NCBI GenBank assembly: GCA_003140785.1
Contig: PLKY01000270.1
Location: 1-5,050 of the forward strand
Reading direction: 5' to 3'
Source of the DNA: Acidobacteriaceae bacterium
GTDB lineage: Bacteria > Acidobacteriota > Terriglobia > Terriglobales > Acidobacteriaceae
DNA length: 5,050 nucleotides
A model generated the notes under the pieces. The model saw only the letters and a list, made by a program, of their open reading frames with translations, did not search any database and was not told where the DNA came from. Both the position numbers and the translations under genes were made by a program. Position 1 is the first letter of the stretch, and each line of letters starts with the position of its first letter. This document shows, piece after piece, positions 1 through 4,794 of the stretch.

Positions 1-341
1 GCTACTCGATGAACGACACCATTGTCGTGTTCGACCGGATTCGGGAAAATCTGCGCCTGAGCCGGCGCGAATCTCTCCCCGATGTAGTAAATCGCAGCAT
101 CAATCAGACCCTGAGCCGGACGGTGCTTACGTCGGGTCTGACATTCGTGACGGTCCTGTCGCTCTTTGTTTTCGGCGGCCAGGTTTTGAAAGGATTCTCA
201 TTTGCGCTCGTGATAGGCATTCTGATTGGCACATATTCGTCCATTGCTGTTGCCGCACCGATGCTGGTGGCGTGGCAGGAGTGGCGCGCGCAGCGCGGAA
301 AAACCGCGGTTTTGCCCGCTGCGAAACGAACAAAGGTATAG
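1..341 (+). CDS. secF: Protein translocase subunit SecF, C-terminal part (5' end outside window)
   Basis: SecF pairs with SecD in the inner membrane and uses the proton gradient to help complete export of proteins through SecYEG. The reading frame is open from base 3, so the gene begins upstream of the window; the ATG at 9 is internal. The visible residues begin with the SecF signature around NDTIVVFDRIREN, which lies before the fifth membrane segment. A second conserved stretch, SINQTLSRTVLTSG, leads into two hydrophobic segments (roughly bases 125-175 and 190-270), the last two helices of the family. The tail after the final helix is short and basic (ending AAKRTKV) and stops at TAG 339-341. 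Family knowledge predicts secD immediately upstream. Nothing looks damaged. The product is certain from the motifs; the total length cannot be judged from here. Confidence 0.96.
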   Translation, partial: YSMNDTIVVFDRIRENLRLSRRESLPDVVNRSINQTLSRTVLTSGLTFVTVLSLFVFGGQVLKGFSFALVIGILIGTYSSIAVAAPMLVAWQEWRAQRGKTAVLPAAKRTKV

Positions 342-378
342 GTCGTACTTTGCGACTGCACCATTTTTGGAGCACGTT

Positions 379-407
379 TTGCAACTGTTGCGTAGTTCTG
401 GTATAGG
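379..407 (+). promoter_or_regulatory. Possible sigma-70 type promoter for tonB
   Basis: TTGCAA at 379-384 and TATAGG at 402-407 are separated by 17 bases; each matches four of six positions of the sigma-70 consensus. The pair sits in the 164-base gap between secF and tonB, about 100 bases before the tonB start, which would give tonB a leader of roughly 90 bases. I saw no clear Fur box or other operator beside it. The hexamers are weak, so this is a tentative call. Confidence 0.3.
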
Positions 408-505
408 TGGAGCACACTGCTGTGGTACCGTTTTTGACGCTGGGAACATTTCACGCGTGTTCGGTGTCTAAATTGAGGTAACCCACACCCGATTCGAGGC
501 TGGCC

Positions 506-1222
506 ATGTTTGAAGATTCCACATTTGAATCCGGAGGAAGAATCAAGAGCAAGAGCAGATATTGGATGATGGTGACATTCATCACCAATGGCTCGGTTCT
601 GCTTCTCCTGATTCTGCTTCCCTTGATCTATCCAGAAGCGTTGCCCACGGCAATGCAGCAGACGCTGCTGACTGTGCCACCGCCACCGCCGCCACCGCCA
701 CCACCTCCGCCTCCGCCTGAAGTGCACGTGGTGCACGTCCAGTCGGAGATGATGAACAATCAGTTGATCGCGCCGACGAAGATTCCGAACAGCATTAAGC
801 AGGTTGCTGAGAAGGAAGCTCCGCCGTCGAGCTTTGGCGTGGCTGGAATGGAAGGTCTTGGCGGAAGCGCCAGCGGCGTCATGGGCAGTGTATTCGGAAG
901 CGGTGGACCCAAGGTGCAAGCTGCCGCCCCCAAGAAGGTCAACATTTCGGCTGGTGTTGCGGTCGGTATGTTGCTCCAGAAAACGCAACCGACATATCCG
1001 CCGATCGCCAAGGCCGCGCGCGTTTCTGGAACCGTGATTCTTCAGGCAACCATCTCGAAGAGCGGGACCATCGAAAATCTGCGCGTGATCAGTGGTCCGG
1101 CAATGTTGCAGCAGGCGGCTATGGACGCGGTTCATTCGTGGCGCTATCGGCCGTACCTGCTCAACAACGACCCGGTCGAGGTGGAGACCACAATTAACGT
1201 GATCTTCAGCCTCGGAGGCTGA
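506..1222 (+). CDS. tonB: TonB energy-transducing protein with 14-proline run
   Basis: TonB carries energy from the ExbB-ExbD motor across the periplasm to outer-membrane TonB-dependent transporters. The 238-residue protein has a basic N-terminus (RIKSKSRYW), one membrane anchor at about 22-42, an unbroken run of 14 prolines (58-71), a flexible Gly/Ser-rich section (111-134) and a TonB C-terminal domain at about 155-236. That domain contains the typical YPPIAKAARVSGTVILQ start, a GTIENLRVISG turn, an A-x-DAVHSWRYRP helix and the final VEVETTINVIFSL strand. Start choice: ATG 506 has GAGG at 496-499, six bases ahead. The proline run is pure, unlike the mixed Glu-Pro/Lys-Pro linker of E. coli TonB. 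The gene follows secF and is separated from exbB by a terminator. A TolA-like or energy-taxis role cannot be excluded, but the C-terminal domain is clearly TonB-like. Confidence 0.93.
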   Translation: MFEDSTFESGGRIKSKSRYWMMVTFITNGSVLLLLILLPLIYPEALPTAMQQTLLTVPPPPPPPPPPPPPPEVHVVHVQSEMMNNQLIAPTKIPNSIKQVAEKEAPPSSFGVAGMEGLGGSASGVMGSVFGSGGPKVQAAAPKKVNISAGVAVGMLLQKTQPTYPPIAKAARVSGTVILQATISKSGTIENLRVISGPAMLQQAAMDAVHSWRYRPYLLNNDPVEVETTINVIFSLGG

Positions 1223-1233
1223 GACGCTTTCTG

Positions 1234-1268
1234 GCCCTTTTCCATTCGATGGAAAGGGCTTTGCTTTT
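1234..1268 (+). terminator. Rho-independent terminator after tonB
   Basis: The segment 1234-1245 pairs with 1249-1259, giving an 11-bp GC-capped stem with one bulged T and a TCG loop. It is followed by TTTGCTTTT at 1260-1268. The hairpin starts 12 bases after the tonB stop. It should end, or strongly reduce, transcription from tonB into exbB, so exbB probably has its own promoter in the following ~90 bases, although I could not identify a good one there. Confidence 0.82.
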
Positions 1269-1335
1269 GACCCGAATGCGAATCCGAACAGAGCCGCATT
1301 CTTAGCAACCGTAACGTAGTCGCAGTCACAAGAAA

Positions 1336-1347
1336 CTCCTTAGGAGG
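1336..1347 (+). promoter_or_regulatory. Strong Shine-Dalgarno of exbB with facing anti-SD arm
   Basis: AGGAGG at 1342-1347 lies nine bases before GTG 1357 and decides that start over the later in-frame ATG at 1450. Directly in front of it, CTCC (1336-1339) can pair with GGAG (1343-1346) across a TTA loop. A four-pair stem is weak, so real masking of the site is uncertain; the Shine-Dalgarno itself is clear. Confidence 0.75.
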
Positions 1348-1356
1348 AACGATTCA

Positions 1357-2100
1357 GTGATTCTCGCTCAGCTCGCACATTTCGCTTCGCACACGGTCAG
1401 CAGTCTGGCCTTTCTCTTCCAGGAGGAACAGACCGTCAGCTTCAGCCCGATGGGGCTTTGGGACCACATGGGATGGGCGGTACGTATAGTCGCCATCGTC
1501 CTTTTCATGGAGTCGATCTGGTCCTTGGCCGTCATGATCGACCGTTACCTGTACTTCTCCGCCGCCCGCAAACAGTCGCGTGAATTCGCGCCTAAGGTTG
1601 CCGGGGCTCTGAAGGACAGCAAGCTCGAAGAGGCGATCAAGATCGCCGATCGCAACAAGAAGTCGCACCTTGCTGAAGTAGTCACGGCCGGCTTGCAGGA
1701 GTTCCGCGCTTCCGGCGGAGCGGCCACCGAGGCCAACATCGAGAGCTCGCAGCGCGCACTGGATCGGGCCGAAGCCATTGTTCACGCCAAGCTGAAGAGA
1801 GGTCTCAGCGTTCTCGCCACTATCGGCGCGACCGCTCCATTCGTGGGACTGTTCGGCACCGTCGTCGGCATTCTGCACGCCTTCCAGCAGATCGCCACCC
1901 AGAAGACTTCGGGCATTGGCGCGGTCGCCGGCGGCATCTCTGAAGCCCTGGTAACCACGGCGTTCGGCCTGCTTGTGGCCATCCCGGCCGTCATGACGTT
2001 CAACTACTTCACCGGGCGTGTCGAAAACTTCGACGTCGAGATGGACAACTCCTCGAGCGAGCTGATCGACTACTTCATCAAGCAGAGCAACAAGCGCTAA
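1357..2100 (+). CDS. exbB: MotA/TolQ/ExbB proton channel family protein (ExbB)
   Basis: ExbB forms the pentameric inner-membrane stator of the Ton motor and, with ExbD, conducts protons to energise TonB. The 247-residue protein has three membrane helices at about 40-62, 150-175 and 194-217, as in the family. The second holds GATAPFVGLFGTVVGIL and the third SEALVTTAFGLLVAIPAV, the hallmark motifs. Thr168 and Thr201 fall where the conserved channel threonines of E. coli ExbB lie. Between helices 1 and 2 is the expected cytoplasmic helical region (about 70-145). Residues 1-31 are an N-terminal extension with a hydrophobic part (ILAQLAHFASHTVSSLAFLF). The GTG start is chosen because AGGAGG precedes it by nine bases. 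TolQ is the main alternative name; adjacency to tonB and the two ExbD-type genes, with no tolA, tolB or pal in view, favours ExbB. Confidence 0.92.
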   Translation: MILAQLAHFASHTVSSLAFLFQEEQTVSFSPMGLWDHMGWAVRIVAIVLFMESIWSLAVMIDRYLYFSAARKQSREFAPKVAGALKDSKLEEAIKIADRNKKSHLAEVVTAGLQEFRASGGAATEANIESSQRALDRAEAIVHAKLKRGLSVLATIGATAPFVGLFGTVVGILHAFQQIATQKTSGIGAVAGGISEALVTTAFGLLVAIPAVMTFNYFTGRVENFDVEMDNSSSELIDYFIKQSNKR

Positions 2101-2134
2101 GCGCGTCGATTCGGCTCGTGCGGGAATTTGCGGG

Positions 2135-2162
2135 GACAGGAGAGCAGCGAATCTCTCCTGTC
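2135..2162 (+). other. Perfect 10-bp intercistronic hairpin between exbB and exbD copy 1
   Basis: GACAGGAGAG (2135-2144) is exactly complementary to CTCTCCTGTC (2153-2162), with the eight-base loop CAGCGAAT. It begins 34 bases after the exbB stop. Only a short TTTT (2168-2171) follows, several bases after the stem, so it is a weak terminator at best. It could be a partial attenuator, or protect the 3' end of exbB mRNA from exonucleases. Either would favour more ExbB than ExbD, matching the known excess of ExbB in the complex; this is inference. Confidence 0.65.
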
Positions 2163-2249
2163 TACCGGTTTTAAATTCAGTCCGAGTCGGGTTTTAGTGA
2201 CATTGCCGGAGCCATCCGGAGCAAAATCTAAAGGTACGGAGCCAATCCA

Positions 2250-2690
2250 ATGGCAGTTGCAGTTCGAGACGAAGGCAAGAAAATCAATTCCAACATCAAC
2301 GTCACACCGATGGTGGACGTGATGCTGGTGTTGCTGATCATCTTCATGGTCATCACTCCCATGCTCCAGAACAAGGTGGCCGTGGACATGGCCAAAGTGG
2401 ACAACCCCACGTCGATGCCGGATGCCGACAAGGAAGACGCGATTGTTGTCGCGGTGACTCGTGACGGCGGGGTGTTTCTGGGACAAGACCATATAGCAAC
2501 CAGTGAACTTGGCGCCAAAGTCCGCGACAAACTGGCCGACACACCTGGAAAGACGATCTTTATTCGCGCCGATGCACGTGCGCAGTACCGGGCTGTGGAA
2601 GACGCAATCGACGCGGTTCGTACGGCGGGTGTCGATGAAGGGGGATTGTTGACGCAAAAGAAAGAAGGCAATCTCTCGGGCGGTCAGTGA
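2250..2690 (+). CDS. exbD: ExbD/TolR family protein, copy 1
   Basis: ExbD sits inside the ExbB ring; a membrane aspartate carries protons and the periplasmic part acts on TonB. The 146-residue protein has a short cytoplasmic N-terminus (1-21), the signature INVTPMVDVMLVLLIIFMVI, one membrane helix at about 22-38 containing the functional Asp23, and a periplasmic domain from about 62 with the usual alternating strands and helices (AIVVAVTRDG, TIFIRADARAQYRAVEDAIDAVRTAGV). Length is normal for the family. Start: ATG 2250 with GGAG at 2238-2241, eight bases before. Just after the helix the protein reads VAVDMAKV, where ExbD/TolR proteins commonly have a V-x-V-x-L-P motif, so the proline is replaced by alanine. 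A second, clearly different ExbD follows 57 bases later. TolR is the alternative name but less likely here. Confidence 0.92.
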   Translation: MAVAVRDEGKKINSNINVTPMVDVMLVLLIIFMVITPMLQNKVAVDMAKVDNPTSMPDADKEDAIVVAVTRDGGVFLGQDHIATSELGAKVRDKLADTPGKTIFIRADARAQYRAVEDAIDAVRTAGVDEGGLLTQKKEGNLSGGQ

Positions 2691-2747
2691 GGTTTAGTCC
2701 GAGCGAAGTCTCTTTAACGATCTGCAGGAACCGAGGAGTTTGAAGCC

Positions 2748-3185
2748 ATGGCAATGACAATGGGGGGCGGTGGTGGCGCGATGGGCGACATCAATGTGAC
2801 GCCCATGATCGACATTCTGCTGGTACTTTTGATCATCTTCATGGTCATCGTGCCGGTGACGCCGAAGGGCCTGGACGCATTGGTGCCTCAGCCGCCCAAG
2901 GACCAGAAGCAGCAGCAGCAGCCGAATGATCGCACGATTGTGGTTCAGGTAATCTATCGGCCAGGCGCAGCGCCACTCTACAAGATTAACGAAATCGAGG
3001 TTGCGAAGACGGATCTGCTGGCGAAGCTCACAGATATCTATTCGAACCGCGCAGAGCGGGTCATGTTCGTCAAGGGCGATGATGATTTGGACTTCCGCTA
3101 TGTCGCCGATGTCATCGATATCGGCCGCGCAGCCAACGTCGACCATATTGGCCTGATGACGCCAAAGATTCTGGCTGGACAATAG
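2748..3185 (+). CDS. exbD: ExbD/TolR family protein, copy 2
   Basis: This is a second ExbD-type motor subunit of 145 residues. It has a glycine-rich cytoplasmic N-terminus (GGGGGAMGD), the signature INVTPMIDILLVLLIIFMVI, a single membrane helix at about 21-37 with the proton-carrying Asp22, and a periplasmic domain from about 63 (RTIVVQVIY, RVMFVKGDDDLDFRYVADVIDIGRAANVDHIGL). The stretch just after the helix reads LDALVPQPPKDQKQQQQP: it is proline- and glutamine-rich and different from copy 1. ATG 2748 is preferred over ATGs at 2754 and 2760 because GAGGAG (2733-2738) ends nine bases before it. Similarity to copy 1 is high in the helix and low elsewhere, so this is an old duplication and not a recent tandem repeat. 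The two may form a mixed dimer in one ExbB pentamer or serve different partners; the sequence alone cannot decide. Confidence 0.92.
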   Translation: MAMTMGGGGGAMGDINVTPMIDILLVLLIIFMVIVPVTPKGLDALVPQPPKDQKQQQQPNDRTIVVQVIYRPGAAPLYKINEIEVAKTDLLAKLTDIYSNRAERVMFVKGDDDLDFRYVADVIDIGRAANVDHIGLMTPKILAGQ

Positions 3186-3203
3186 TTGGTCCGGCAATAG
3201 TGA

Positions 3204-3227
3204 CGCTCGCCCCGGCTTGGGCGGGCG
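3204..3227 (+). other. GC-rich hairpin after exbD copy 2
   Basis: CGCTCGCCC (3204-3212) pairs with GGGCGGGCG (3219-3227) in a nine-pair stem with one G-U pair and the loop CGGCTT. It starts 18 bases after the second exbD stop. No run of T follows, so it is unlikely to be a complete intrinsic terminator; it could stabilise the exbD message or pause RNA polymerase before the lipoprotein gene. Confidence 0.6.
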
Positions 3228-3266
3228 CGCTTGCGATCAGGGAATGCAGTTTCGGACGATTCCCGT

Positions 3267-3297
3267 TTGATCCTTCTTGAGTTGTTGGGCGTAGAAT
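3267..3297 (+). promoter_or_regulatory. Weak candidate promoter before the TPR lipoprotein gene
   Basis: TAGAAT at 3292-3297 matches five of six positions of a -10 box. The best upstream partner is TTGATC at 3267-3272, with a long 19-base spacer. It lies about 100 bases before the lipoprotein start, in the 211-base gap. The spacer is suboptimal, so this is only a pointer to where a separate promoter might be. Confidence 0.2.
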
Positions 3298-3396
3298 TTT
3301 TCCATCATGGTTTCGGTTGCCCCGGCCGCGGCCAGAAAGTTTTGAATTTCCAGGCGCGCATCGTGATGGCACGTCCTGAAGGAGAAGAATAAGAAC

Positions 3397-4233
3397 ATGA
3401 ATGGACCCGCACGAATTTCGGCGCTCGCGGTTGTTCTGGCCGGCATGGTGCTTTCCATGAGCGGGTGTAGCCGCCTGGCAGCACGGGATCAATTGAACAA
3501 GGGTGTGGACGCTTACAAGAGCGGAAAATACGAAGAAGCAATTGGACATTTCCAAAAGGCAACCGAGTTAGATCCGAGTCTGCCCATGGCCAAGAGTTAC
3601 CTTGCCACAGCGCTCGCGCAAAATATTGTTCCCGGATTGGACACTCCGGAAAACCTGAAAACAGCCGATCAGGCGATCAGTATCTTTCAGGAAGTCCTGG
3701 CAAAAAAACCGGACGACGTGAACAGCCTGAAGCAGATTGCGGGCATTTATTTCAGCATCAAGAAACTGGATGATGCCAAGACGTGGCAGAAGAAGGTTCT
3801 GGCCGTCGATGCAAAAGATCCTGAAGCGGCGTATACGGTCGGGGTTATCGATTGGACCGAAGCCCACGAAAACGTATTGAAGGCTCTCGTTCCAGCCGGC
3901 TTCAACGACGACGGCGAAGGCAATGTGAAAGCGCCGAAAAAGGTGATGGACACGATCAAGGACGAGAACTCCGCGTTGATCGAAGAAGGTCTGCAATATT
4001 TGAATCAAGCGGTCGCCAACCGTGCGAACTACGACGACGCAATGGCGTATTTGAACCTGATCTACCGGCGCAAGGCGGACCTTGATTTTGGCAATGACGC
4101 GGCCCGCAAAACGGATCTGGCGCAAGCTGAGGAATGGCGCACCAAGGCCATGGGAACCCGCAAGGCCAATGAAGAAAAGAAGGACAAGGGCCCCGGCGGA
4201 ATCACCATGGATTCGAGCGGCAATCTGAAGTAG
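3397..4233 (+). CDS. TPR-repeat lipoprotein linked to the Ton cluster
   Basis: The 278-residue protein has a lipoprotein signal peptide: short basic start, hydrophobic core at about 8-20, and lipobox MSGC with Cys24 as the lipidated residue. Ser25 follows, so sorting to the outer membrane, facing the periplasm, is expected by the E. coli rule. TPR repeats are visible at about 33-66 (LNKGVDAYKSGKYEEAIGHFQKATELDP) and 91-124, with a partner helix pair to about 148 and a further degenerate repeat near 193-226. The tail (252-278) is charged, then glycine-rich. TPRs bind proteins; no enzymatic motif is seen. Start: ATG 3397 with AAGGAGAAG just upstream (3379-3387), and an in-frame stop at 3364-3366 rules out a longer form. 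Its place behind exbB-exbD-exbD suggests an accessory role in Ton function, as reported for TPR proteins in some TonB2-type clusters. BamD or a pilotin is less likely. Confidence 0.85.
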   Translation: MNGPARISALAVVLAGMVLSMSGCSRLAARDQLNKGVDAYKSGKYEEAIGHFQKATELDPSLPMAKSYLATALAQNIVPGLDTPENLKTADQAISIFQEVLAKKPDDVNSLKQIAGIYFSIKKLDDAKTWQKKVLAVDAKDPEAAYTVGVIDWTEAHENVLKALVPAGFNDDGEGNVKAPKKVMDTIKDENSALIEEGLQYLNQAVANRANYDDAMAYLNLIYRRKADLDFGNDAARKTDLAQAEEWRTKAMGTRKANEEKKDKGPGGITMDSSGNLK

Positions 4234-4269
4234 CCTCGTTGAGCTAGCGTGGTCGAGCGCAACAGAGAC

Positions 4270-4305
4270 AGCGGCCTCCGATCTTCGGAGGCCGCTCTGT
4301 TTATT
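4270..4305 (+). terminator. Strong rho-independent terminator of the Ton cluster
   Basis: A perfect 12-bp stem, AGCGGCCTCCGA (4270-4281) with TCGGAGGCCGCT (4285-4296), closes on a TCT loop and is followed by CTGTTTATT. It begins 36 bases after the lipoprotein stop and should end transcripts of that gene cleanly. The T stretch is interrupted, but stem strength and position make the call secure. Confidence 0.88.
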
Positions 4306-4430
4306 GCGGAAAGGATCTGTCCCGTTGATGCCACGTTACCGTGTTTGCTGATGGGTATCTTCCGGATTGTCCATCCAACCAGAACGGGCAGGTGCCTTCT
4401 CGATTCGCTCACTCCGGCGAACAATAGACA
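4306..4430. other. Gene-free spacer between two convergent terminators
   Basis: This part of the gap between the convergent lipoprotein and RcnB-like genes holds no ORF with a ribosome binding site and no RNA gene I recognise. CCCGTT at 4321-4326 and AACGGG at 4383-4388 are complementary but far apart and probably incidental. Confidence 0.5.
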
Positions 4431-4467
4431 TAAAATTCCCAGGCCGACCTTGGCGGAGCGACCTGGG
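4431..4467 (-). terminator. Terminator of the RcnB-like gene, possibly bidirectional
   Basis: Read on the minus strand, CCCAGGTCG (4467-4459) pairs with CGGCCTGGG (4446-4438), nine pairs with one G-U, followed by AATTTTA (4437-4431). It starts 31 bases beyond the stop of the RcnB-like gene. On the plus strand the same stem is followed by ATTTCTTGTTT, so it may also stop read-through coming from the Ton side. Confidence 0.75.
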
Positions 4468-4497
4468 ATTTCTTGTTTAACCGAAGGTTCCGGCAGC

Positions 4498-4794
4498 TTA
4501 GTGACCGTGGGGCGCTTGGCGAACGGAAACGATCGTTCCGTCCTGCTTCGCCAACACGTAATTCCCATCGATCTGCCGCCATTCATGTCCCGCTGGCGGA
4601 CGGCGAAGGTGGTTCTGGTGATAATCGACCTTATCGCCTCTGTTCCAGTCTTCCTGCTGAATCTTTGAGCCCGTCTTCCATTCTTGGTGCTGCTTGTAAG
4701 TGTGGTTGTCGGGATGATCCTGGGCCATGGCAGGCATGCTTGCCAGAGCCATAGCCAGGATGGGTAGTGCGAATACTGCTCGAATCGTTTTCAT
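4498..4794 (-). CDS. Small secreted RcnB-like protein
   Basis: The 98-residue protein has a signal peptide (about 1-24, cleavage expected after AMA, before QDHP), so it should be periplasmic or secreted. The mature part contains the RcnB-family pattern: VDYHQNHLRRPPAGHEW, then a variable residue pair, then GNYVLAKQDGTIVSV, matching the family's L-x-x-PP-x-G-x-x-W followed by G-x-Y-V/L-L-x-x-x-x-G-I/V-I. E. coli RcnB is a periplasmic protein in nickel and cobalt homeostasis. This protein is rich in histidine (27, 31, 36, 59, 62, 70, 96, 98), which fits metal contact but does not prove it; many family members have unknown roles. On the minus strand AGGAG lies five bases before the ATG, supporting the start. 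The gene faces the Ton cluster convergently with no partner efflux gene in view, so the name is left open. Confidence 0.75.
   Translation of the reverse strand: MKTIRAVFALPILAMALASMPAMAQDHPDNHTYKQHQEWKTGSKIQQEDWNRGDKVDYHQNHLRRPPAGHEWRQIDGNYVLAKQDGTIVSVRQAPHGH

Noticed and set aside
342..368. Possible terminator after secF (GTCGT / GCGAC stem with TTTTT at 364-368)
   Set aside because: The stem has only five pairs including one G-U, and the T run begins seven bases after it; too weak to call.
104..1135. 343-codon minus-strand ORF opposite secF and tonB
   Set aside because: It lies antisense to two well-supported genes, its protein is rich in Arg, His and Cys runs with no recognisable domain, and it crosses the intergenic gap; it is a shadow of the sense codon bias.
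1354..1878. 174-codon minus-strand ORF opposite exbB
   Set aside because: Fully covered by the membrane-protein motifs of ExbB on the plus strand; no ribosome binding site or family likeness of its own.
1357..3185. Reading the motor genes as tolQ-tolR-tolR of a Tol-Pal system
   Set aside because: The upstream gene has a TonB C-terminal domain and no tolA, tolB or pal is present in the window; the families overlap, so the Ton assignment rests on context.
4249..4668. 139-codon plus-strand ORF beyond the cluster terminator
   Set aside because: It runs through two terminators and antisense to the RcnB-like gene, which has a signal peptide, ribosome binding site and family motifs.
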